Source of the DNA: Plantago major
Taxonomy: Eukaryota; Streptophyta; Magnoliopsida; Lamiales; Plantaginaceae
Assembly (NCBI GenBank): GCA_026545765.1
Contig: CM048844.1
Span: forward strand, 806,001 to 870,000
Direction of reading: 5' to 3'
DNA: 64,000 nt
Below the pieces are notes generated by a model. It searched no databases. It was not told the DNA's origin and saw only the letters and a program-made list of their open reading frames with translations. Of the stretch, positions 11,907 to 20,052 are shown piece after piece. Position 1 is the first letter of the stretch, and every line of letters begins with the position of its first letter. A program made the position numbers and the translations under genes.

Positions 11907-12820
11907 TGTTGATACGGAAATATGTCCAATTCATCATAAAAGACCTAGGAGCGAATCCTAAGGCGTCCTAAGTCATCCAGTGGATCTGAGTCACTATAGT
12001 CCGAGCCTATGGTCCGATCCGGGTCGACCAACCACGGTCCGACCCACCTTAGAAGAAAGGAACAAAGGATCTGGAGCATGTGAGGTCCGACCCAGCGGCC
12101 TTAGGTCCGACCCTTCAAGGTCCGAACCACCCTGAAACAAGGAGGCAATACTCAAACAGTATTGTCTCCGACCCAGACACTCCGAGCCGGACAGGTCACT
12201 CGGATCCAGCATGACAATCTCACAGGACAACCAAGCAAATAGGCACTAGGGAGTGAAAGGTCCGAACCCAGGAGCTCCGAATCGGAATAGTTAGACAAGC
12301 AGGAGGACTCCCTCAGCTGAATAACCAAGTGAGGTCTGGACCAGGCGTCCGGACTCCTCTCTCCGAACCTGGGGATCCGGCAGACCACACCTCATCTCCA
12401 TAAACTCTACCAATAATGACCAAACTATCCCTAAAGCCCTAAGTGGCTTGGGCTAGAACCTCATTATTGGGCTTTGGGCCTCATTTTAGCATTGGTGGCT
12501 CAATCTCGGACGTACACTTGTCACGATCCTGTGAGGTCCTTCTACTAGAAGGTTATCCTATAAAAGGGGCACACCTCCCCATAAATCAAGGTAAGTCACA
12601 TCAACACCCAACTATCGTACATTATACAGAGTCGATCTTCAGTGGCTCTTGAGTAAAGTCTCAAGTCCGGTTTGACTTCAGGCAAACCGGATACTAACCC
12701 CCCCCCCCCCCCACTTCAAGTCACTTGTGCAGGGTCTCTCTCGTTGCCTCTTACCGATATTGACAGGCAAAGTAGGACAAGGAAAATTCACTAAGTGTTT
12801 GAGGAGTTCTACCCTCAACA
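11907..12820 (+). repeat. Element C LTR1
   Basis: 914 bp, nearly identical to LTR2. It contains TATAAAAG at 12559-12566, the hairpin at 12667-12690 and a run of fifteen C at 12698-12712. Differences from LTR2 are scattered substitutions and the C-run length. Confidence 0.93.
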
Positions 12821-12985
12821 TTTTGGAGAGACTAAGTCAATGGCCACACGAAGTACGGAGTACACCTTTTTTCAAACTTATTAGGACGGATCGGACGGAA
12901 GAACAAATCCTTCCCCAACAGCTCCCCGGAACAAATAGTTCCACAACTATCTTCTTCTAAGATACTTGGAAACTAGGGGGACATA
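12821..12985 (+). other. Remnant of a deleted internal region between LTR1 and LTR2
   Basis: The first bases, TTTTGG, match the binding-site start after LTR2. From about 12826 the sequence matches the last 160 bp before LTR3 (AGAGACTAAGTCAATGG through GGGGGACATA). The join lies at short shared G/A sequence, so an internal region of roughly 12.4 kb was lost and only its two ends remain. Confidence 0.9.
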
Positions 12986-13901
12986 TGTTGATACGGAAAT
13001 ATGTCCAATCCGTCATAAAAGACCTAGGAGAGAATCCTAAGGCGTCCTAAGTCATCCAGTGGATCTGAGTCACTATAGTCCGAGCCTATGGTCCGATCCG
13101 GGTCGACCAACCACGGTCCGACCCACCTTAGAAGAAAGGAACAAAGGATCTGGAGCATGTGAGGTCCGACCCAGCGGCCTTAGGTCCGACCCTTCAAGGT
13201 CCGAACCACCTTGAAACAAGGAGGCAATACTCAAACAGTATTATCTCCGACCCAGACACTCCGAGCCGGACAGGTCACTCGGATCCAGCATGACAATCTC
13301 ACAGGACAACCAAGCAAATAGGCACTAGGGAGTGAAAGGTCCGAACCCAGGAGCTCCGAATCGGAATAGTTAGACAAGCAGGAGGACTCCCTTAGCTGAA
13401 TAACCAAGTGAGGTCCGGACCAGGCGTCCGGACTCCTCTCTCCGAACCTGGGGATCCGGCAGACCACACCTCATCTCCATAAACTCTACCAATAATGACC
13501 AAACTATCCCTAAAGCCCAAAGTGGCTTGGGCTAGAACCTCATTATTGGGCTTTGGGCCTCATTTTAGCATTGGTGGCTCAATCTCGGACGTACACTTGT
13601 CACGATCCTGTGAGGTCCTTCTACTAGAAGGTTATCCTATAAAAGGGGCACACCTCCCCATAAATCAAGGTAAGTCACATCAACACCCAACTATCGTACA
13701 TTATACAGAGTCGATCTTCAGTGGCTCTTGAGTAAAGTCTCAAGTCCGGTTTGACTTCAGGCAAACCGGATACTAACCCCCCCCCCCCCCCCCACTTCAA
13801 GTCACTTGTGCAGGGTCTCTCTCGTTGCCTCTTACCGATATTGACAGGCAAAGTAGGACAAGGAAAATTCACTAAGTGTTTGAGGAGTTCTACCCTCAAC
13901 A
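12986..13901 (+). repeat. Element C LTR2 (5' LTR of the coding unit)
   Basis: 916 bp, with TATAAAAG at 13638-13645, hairpin at 13746-13769 and seventeen C at 13777-13793. The transcription start is expected about 30 bp after the TATA box, which puts the hairpin about 75 nt into the RNA. The primer-binding motif TTTTGGCGCCGTCTGTGGG follows at 13902. Confidence 0.93.
13638..13645 (+). promoter_or_regulatory. TATA box in LTR2 of element C
   Basis: TATAAAAG within CCTATAAAAGGGGCAC. The same site is in LTR1 (12559-12566) and LTR3 (27068-27075). B's 3' LTR has TATAAATA at the equivalent place (36304-36311). Confidence 0.75.
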
Positions 13902-13956
13902 TTTTGGCGCCGTCTGTGGGAATCTTTACAAAAAGTTCCATTCTCTACAGCTTCTA

Positions 13957-16638
13957 ATGGCAAGAACAAGGAGGTCCGCAAGAACCAATGCCACTGCAGT
14001 TGGTACACCTGCTCCAAGACAAAGAGGTAAGCCTCTTACTAGGCGAGGTAGAGCAGCAAGAGTTCCATCTAGAGAAGCGACGGATTACCCTAGCGACGGC
14101 CGAACAGCTAGTCTCTCGTCTGGAGAGGAAAGAGCCACTGATCCACCAATAAGAACCCAGGCACTTAGAGTCGAAGGACAAGTTCCTCCGCCAGGAACAC
14201 ATGGTCCTCCTCCGGGGAAAAACTTCACCCTTCCAAATGGGCAGATTATCCGTCCTAGTGAGTTTGGAATGGATGAGAATCAGTTTGGCCTCTTACTCAC
14301 CACTATTCAAGGATGTTTTGGATCAAACAACCTCCAGCCTCCCCAACCCACTCCACCTTTGGTAATCCCAAGGCAAGCTGAACCTGCTCAATCAAGGAAT
14401 GAACATCGTCCCATCCAACAACGATTGGGGGAACAAGCTCAACCAGAAGATCTAAGGAACCTTCTCAACAGGAGGGTCGCTGCTTCTCATGGACAACGAG
14501 GGAGAAGTCCGGAAGTACCACGGGTAGACGAAGTGGGAACCAGTCGGCGGGGAGCCCAACAACAAGTGCCAAGAGATCAAATGGCGGAAAGCATCCCGAT
14601 AATCCCAGTCGGTGATCTTCCCCCAGATGTAGCAGTCAACCCCAGAACTGGCGAAAAGTTGACAGCCGAGCAAATCTACCTCCAACAAAAGGCCTTGGAA
14701 ACACAAATTGCCACCTTGAGCAAGATGGTTAAAGCGCATGAGAAGGTGACTGTGAAGACTCCCAACCCTTTATGTGACGAGATCAGAAGAGAACGAAAGC
14801 GCCCCGATTGTGTTATCCCAAACCTTGAGCATTACTATGGAGATACTTGTCCTGTGGGGCATCTTACTAGATATGAAAGTAAGATGGAAAGCAATGGACT
14901 CAACGACAACATGAAAGCTCTCAACTTCTCTACCACACTTTTTGGGGAAGCAATGGATTGGTGGACCTCACTACCTAACGGTTCCATCAAATCTTATGCA
15001 GATGTCGCTTCCCTTTTCTTGAAAAGGTTCGAGAAGGCAAAGAAAAGGAAGAGGTCAGTTGAGCACCTGGCAGGCGTAATCCAGAAAGAGCATGAGGACC
15101 TTAGAACCTTCCTTGATCGCTTCAATGCTGAAGTACGACAAGTAGAGCCTCATAGCATCAAAGAACGGGTCCGACACCTGTATGCTAACACCTACAATGA
15201 TGAGCTTAGGAAGAAGCTTTCCAATGAAGAGATCACCACCGAAAAGTACTTGGAAGATATCTGCGAAGGAGTCTTGTATGGAGAGGAGTACCGACGAAAT
15301 GTCCCAATTAGAGCAGGGATAAAGAAGGGGAAAGAACAAGTACGACAAGAACTCCCTCCTCGACAAGGGAAATTCGAACAAAAAAGAGATTTCAGGGACA
15401 AGAGAGAATTCCGCAGAGAAAGGACTCCACCTAGAAGGTACGCCGAGTATACTCGCCTCAACAAACCAAGATCCGACATCTTGGCTTCCATTGTTGAAAA
15501 AGACTTGGACATACAGTGGCCTAAACCTGTCAGGGACGGCAAGAAGAGTAAATTTTCTAAGCACTACTGCAGGTTTCACAAACAGAAAGGTCATCCAACT
15601 GAAGATTGCATACAGTTGAAAACAGAAATCGAAAGGCTAGTGAGAAGTGGGAAGTTGAAAGAACCTATAAGTGAAGAAGAACCCTCCAGACATAGAAAGA
15701 ACGAGCAGAGAAGAGAGGAGCGTGGTTCAGAACCTCCGACAGGATCCTTACCACCACCTCCAACGGAAATCCCGCCTCGACACGCCCAAAGATACCAAGG
15801 GTATCGCGAAGATATAGAAATGGAGAATCTTCCTTACAGTGGAGTCATCAACGCCATTGCAGGAGGACCAACTGGAGGAGATAGCCGAAATGCAAGGGAA
15901 AGGACCGCACAACACTTGAGAAACAATGACAGAGCTTATGGTCCACCAGCTTTGAAAGGCACGAATGCAATCACCTTTGATGATAGCGAGATCCCCCCAC
16001 CAACGTCTGGCGGAGGAGATCTCAAGGACCCCGATGTTCCTTTGGTCGTCTCTCTAGTGATTGCCACTTACAAAGTCAATAAAGTATTGGTCGACACAGG
16101 AAGCTCTTCCAATGTCATATCCAAACGGACTGTGGAACAAATGCACTTGGGCCAAATACAATATGGAAGAGTCTACACTTCACTGGTAGGTTTTGGAGGA
16201 TCTGTAGTACGCCCCATTGGGAGCATACCACTACAAGTCTCTATGGGCACCTTTCCGGCAAGGGTGACCAAGACGATCCTCTTCGTGGTAGTTGATAGCA
16301 CCTTCGACTATAACGTAATCTTGGGCCACCCAGGACTTAACCAATTCAGGGCGATTGCTTCTCCCTTACATAACAGGGTAAAGTTCCCCACCCCTAGCGG
16401 CGTGGGAGAAGAAGTGGGCAATGTCAGGGAGGCCTGGGAATGCTACATCATGTCGACCAGAGGGGCTACAATACCAGTTCTTTCGGTCACTAAAGGCCCT
16501 ATCAGCCACTCTCCCATTGTTCCAAATCCGCCAAAGGAAGAAATCGGCGTTGGGTCGCTCAAGGAAAAGTTCCCCAAGACAGCTAGGATGGAACCCCATG
16601 AAGCCTTGAAAGAAGTCCAGTTGGTCGAAGGAGATTGA
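13957..16638 (+). CDS. Element C gag-protease polyprotein
   Basis: The 893-residue frame starts at the ATG at 13957 (MARTRRSARTNATAVG), 55 bp after the LTR. Features: a proline/arginine-rich N-terminus; a retrotransposon Gag core at about residues 298-391 with MDWWTSLPNGSIKSYADV; a basic stretch; a zinc knuckle at about residues 538-551 reading CRFHKQKGHPTEDC, i.e. C-x2-H-x4-H-x4-C, a variant form; and an aspartic protease with DTGS at about residue 713. Gag builds the particle and the protease processes the polyprotein. The frame ends in TGA at 16636-16638, and pol continues in the same frame. Unlike B's copy it has no internal stop. Confidence 0.9.
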   Translation: MARTRRSARTNATAVGTPAPRQRGKPLTRRGRAARVPSREATDYPSDGRTASLSSGEERATDPPIRTQALRVEGQVPPPGTHGPPPGKNFTLPNGQIIRPSEFGMDENQFGLLLTTIQGCFGSNNLQPPQPTPPLVIPRQAEPAQSRNEHRPIQQRLGEQAQPEDLRNLLNRRVAASHGQRGRSPEVPRVDEVGTSRRGAQQQVPRDQMAESIPIIPVGDLPPDVAVNPRTGEKLTAEQIYLQQKALETQIATLSKMVKAHEKVTVKTPNPLCDEIRRERKRPDCVIPNLEHYYGDTCPVGHLTRYESKMESNGLNDNMKALNFSTTLFGEAMDWWTSLPNGSIKSYADVASLFLKRFEKAKKRKRSVEHLAGVIQKEHEDLRTFLDRFNAEVRQVEPHSIKERVRHLYANTYNDELRKKLSNEEITTEKYLEDICEGVLYGEEYRRNVPIRAGIKKGKEQVRQELPPRQGKFEQKRDFRDKREFRRERTPPRRYAEYTRLNKPRSDILASIVEKDLDIQWPKPVRDGKKSKFSKHYCRFHKQKGHPTEDCIQLKTEIERLVRSGKLKEPISEEEPSRHRKNEQRREERGSEPPTGSLPPPPTEIPPRHAQRYQGYREDIEMENLPYSGVINAIAGGPTGGDSRNARERTAQHLRNNDRAYGPPALKGTNAITFDDSEIPPPTSGGGDLKDPDVPLVVSLVIATYKVNKVLVDTGSSSNVISKRTVEQMHLGQIQYGRVYTSLVGFGGSVVRPIGSIPLQVSMGTFPARVTKTILFVVVDSTFDYNVILGHPGLNQFRAIASPLHNRVKFPTPSGVGEEVGNVREAWECYIMSTRGATIPVLSVTKGPISHSPIVPNPPKEEIGVGSLKEKFPKTARMEPHEALKEVQLVEGD

Positions 16639-19600
16639 GGAAAGATAACTCGAATTGGGACGGAGATGAGCCCAGAAGTGGAGAGGAAGCTCATCACTTG
16701 CCTTCGTCACAATCGCGACATCTTTGCTTGGAGCACAGATGATCTCAAAGGGATAGACCCAAGGATCGCAGTTCACCGTCTGAACATGGATCCAACGATC
16801 AAGCATATCAGGCAAAAGAGGAAAGACTTTGGACCTGTTGAAGATGCTATCATAGCAGAGGAAGTCGACAAGTTAGTAAAAGCAGGACATATCGAAGAAG
16901 TCAGATACTCCGATTGGGTTTGTAATGTGGTCCTCGTCGAGAAAGCTCCAGGAAAGTGGAGAATGTGCAATGACTTCACTAGACTCAACAAATTTTGCCC
17001 GAAGGATCCTTATCCATTGCCCCACATAGACCAGCTGGTTGACTCCACTGCAGGATGTGCGCTCCTGAGCTTCATGGACGCATATCAAGGTTTCTACCAA
17101 ATTAGGATGGCTCAAGAAGATATCAAGAAAACGGCATTCTTTGCGGCCGGTGGAGTCTACTGCTTCAAGGTCATGCCCTTTGGCCTCAAGAACGCAGGAG
17201 CTACTTACCAACGGCTGGTAAACAAGATGTTCAAAGAGGAATTGGGTAAAACCATGGAGGTCTATGTGGACGACATGCTCGTAAAAAGTAAGACTGAAGA
17301 GGAACACATCGGCCACCTTACAAATTGTTTTTCCATCCTCCGGAAGTACGGGATGAAGCTGAACCCCGAGAAGTGCACTTTCGGAGTGAAGGGAGGCAAG
17401 TTCCTCGGTTATATGGTCACAGAAAGAGGCATCAGCGCTAACCCGGAGAAAATCAAGGCAATCATAGATTTGCCACAGCCCAAGACTATCAACGAAGTTC
17501 AGAGGCTTCTGGGGAAGGTGATGGCACTGAGCCGTTTTATCTCAAAATCCGCCGAGAAGAACCTGCCTTTCTTCAAAATTTTGCGCAAAGGGAATAAGTT
17601 CGAGTGGACAGGGGAGTGTGAAGAGGCCCTGGAGAACCTGAAGAAGTATCTCCTCTCACCACCTCTCCTGTCAAAACCCATGGAGGCTGAAACTCTTTAC
17701 CTCTATTTGGCCACTACTGATGAAGCAATGAGCTCTGTACTAGTACGGGCACAAGGCAACGAGCATTTACCAATCTACTATTTGAGCAAAGCCCTTGCAG
17801 GCTCCGAGGCCAGATATGTCAAGATTGAGAAGCTCGCCTTCGCACTAGTTTACACTGCACGACGACTAAAGCCTTACTTCAAGTCGCATCGGATTGTGGT
17901 CCTCACAAATGAGCCACTCAAACATGTCTTGGGCAAACCGGATCAGTCAGGGCGCCTGTCCAAATGGGCTATTGAGCTAAGTGAGTATGATATTTGGTAT
18001 CAAACCCCAGCTGCAAAGAAAGCACAAGTTCTGGCCGACTTCCTGGTAGACTATCCGGAAAAAACAGAAGAAGAGAGCGAAAGCTCTCAGGAAAAGGCTA
18101 ATCATGTTTTGATAGCCCAAATAAAGGAGTCAAGCGGCGAGAAAGGAGCCGAAAAGACACAAGGAGGAAGTTTCCAGCTTGCAACTAAGTATCACCAACC
18201 CATGGATGATACGCTGAGAGTAAGACACATGTTTCTCCTGGATGAGGATCTCAATACCTCAATAACTGCATCTTCCGACAAGAAGCAGGAGGTTGCGAAA
18301 GCACTCACTTCCACTCTAGGAGACCAAGAAAGAGATAAAGAATGTTGGACATTACAAGTGGACGGATCATCCACCGGACGATTGAGAGGAATAGGAATTT
18401 TTCTTGAAAGCCCTGAAGGAGCCAAGCTAGAGTACGCTATCACCCTCAATTTTAGAGTGACAAACAACGAGGCTGAGTATGAAGCGCTCATCACCGGCTT
18501 GAAGATGGCGAGAGCTCTTCAGGTAAAGAGGATCAAGGCCTATACAGATTCGCAGCTGGTACAATCTCAGTTTTCCGGGTCCTTTACCACCAAAGGACCT
18601 AACATGATCAGATACTTGGAGCTCCTTATGAGCGAAGTTGAGCACTTCGAAGAATTCACTCTTGACCAATTTCATAGAGAATGGAATGAGAAAGCAGACG
18701 CCCTTTCCAAGTACGCCTCCGCCTTAGGAGCTTTGGATACAAGGAGTGTCATTCTAATGACTCGCGCGGAATCCTCCTTGGCAAACACCAACGGACAGAT
18801 GCTCCTCTTGAGCACAGGGAGAAATTGGATGACTGATATACTCCGCTACCTCAAGGATGGTACTCTACCTGTGGATCCTAGAGAAGCCAGGAAGATCCAA
18901 TGCCGAGCAAATAGATACTTTCTCTTGGAAGAGGATCTCTACAAACGATCCTACAGTGGAACACACATGCGGTGCCTAGATCCTCAAGAAGCAAAAACTG
19001 TGATGGAAGAGATCCACGCCGGAAGCTGTGGAAGTCATTCAGGAGGAAGAACTTTGGCCCAGAAAATCATAAGGCAAGGATACTATTGGCCAACCATTGA
19101 CATTGACGCGGCCAACTTTGCCCGCACTTGTGAAGACTGTCAATACTATGCCAACATACCACACCGCCCGACCAACCCTATGATTCCGTCAATCATAGCA
19201 TGCCCATTTGATCAATGGGGCATAGACATAGTTGGTCCCTTCCCGCGAGGCACGCATCAAAAGAAGTTCTTGATAGTGGCAGTGGAATACTTCACTAAGT
19301 GGGTTGAGGCAGAAGCAGTATCCACCATCACGGAAAGTAGGGTTAGAACATTCATCTGGAAAAACATCATCTGCCGGTTTGGACTCCCACGAGTGCTAGT
19401 CTCAGAGAATGGAGCACAATTTTCTGGAACAAGACTGAAGGAGTGGCTTCAATCCTTCAAGATAGAACAACGCTTTACTTCCGTTGGCCACCCCCAAGCC
19501 AATGGTCAAGTAGAAGCCACCAACAAGACCATAGTCAAACTCTTGGAGAGGAGGTTGAGAACTTCCCCAGATAATTGGGCAGATGATCTCGACGCGGTCC

Positions 19601-20052
19601 TTTGGGCGCATAGAACGACACCCCGGACTGCCACACAAGAAACACCTTTCTCCCTTGTCTATGGGTCCGAAGCAGTCATCCCTTCGGAGACGGTGGTGGC
19701 AACCCAGAGAATCCAGCAATACAATCCGGTTGATAACGAGATCGCAAGGATCTATGACCTTGAGCTCCTTGAAGACAAGCGCGACAAGGCATTGGCCAAC
19801 ATCCTTCGGTACCAAGCCATGACTGCTCGAGCTTACAACAAACGTGTTTTTCCCAAGGATATACAAGTTGGGGACTTAGTCCTCAGAAGGGCCGACATAC
19901 TAAGTCATGTGGGAAAACTTAAGCCCAAGTGGGAAGGACCTTACAAGGTCACTGGAGCAAGAGTTAATGGGAGTTTTGAGCTGGAAGATGATCAAGGGCG
20001 GGCCTTGAAGAGAACTTGGAATGCCAAGAATCTTCAGAAATTTTACACTTAG
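16639..20052 (+). CDS. Element C pol: RT, RNase H, archaeal-type RNase H, integrase
   Basis: Open for 1128 residues from the ATG at 16666, and in frame with gag-protease across the single TGA at 16636. RT covers about residues 85-260 with YVDD at 200-203. The first RNase H is at about 340-450. The second, archaeal-type RNase H is at about 560-690 (WTLQVDGSSTG, YTDSQLVQ). The integrase zinc finger starts near 784 (H-x6-H, CEDC), the catalytic core spans about 845-960, and a GPY-type module (KWEGPYKV) lies near 1088. Two RNase H domains before the integrase mark the Tat lineage. The second catalytic residue of the integrase is Glu (VSENGAQF, codon 19405-19407); B has Asp there. Confidence 0.92.
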   Translation, partial: GKITRIGTEMSPEVERKLITCLRHNRDIFAWSTDDLKGIDPRIAVHRLNMDPTIKHIRQKRKDFGPVEDAIIAEEVDKLVKAGHIEEVRYSDWVCNVVLVEKAPGKWRMCNDFTRLNKFCPKDPYPLPHIDQLVDSTAGCALLSFMDAYQGFYQIRMAQEDIKKTAFFAAGGVYCFKVMPFGLKNAGATYQRLVNKMFKEELGKTMEVYVDDMLVKSKTEEEHIGHLTNCFSILRKYGMKLNPEKCTFGVKGGKFLGYMVTERGISANPEKIKAIIDLPQPKTINEVQRLLGKVMALSRFISKSAEKNLPFFKILRKGNKFEWTGECEEALENLKKYLLSPPLLSKPMEAETLYLYLATTDEAMSSVLVRAQGNEHLPIYYLSKALAGSEARYVKIEKLAFALVYTARRLKPYFKSHRIVVLTNEPLKHVLGKPDQSGRLSKWAIELSEYDIWYQTPAAKKAQVLADFLVDYPEKTEEESESSQEKANHVLIAQIKESSGEKGAEKTQGGSFQLATKYHQPMDDTLRVRHMFLLDEDLNTSITASSDKKQEVAKALTSTLGDQERDKECWTLQVDGSSTGRLRGIGIFLESPEGAKLEYAITLNFRVTNNEAEYEALITGLKMARALQVKRIKAYTDSQLVQSQFSGSFTTKGPNMIRYLELLMSEVEHFEEFTLDQFHREWNEKADALSKYASALGALDTRSVILMTRAESSLANTNGQMLLLSTGRNWMTDILRYLKDGTLPVDPREARKIQCRANRYFLLEEDLYKRSYSGTHMRCLDPQEAKTVMEEIHAGSCGSHSGGRTLAQKIIRQGYYWPTIDIDAANFARTCEDCQYYANIPHRPTNPMIPSIIACPFDQWGIDIVGPFPRGTHQKKFLIVAVEYFTKWVEAEAVSTITESRVRTFIWKNIICRFGLPRVLVSENGAQFSGTRLKEWLQSFKIEQRFTSVGHPQANGQVEATNKTIVKLLERRLRTSPDNWADDLDAVLWAHRTTPRTATQETPFSLVYGSEAVIPSETVVATQRIQQYNPVDNEIARIYDLELLEDKRDKALANILRYQAMTARAYNKRVFPKDIQVGDLVLRRADILSHVGKLKPKWEGPYKVTGARVNGSFELEDDQGRALKRTWNAKNLQKFYT

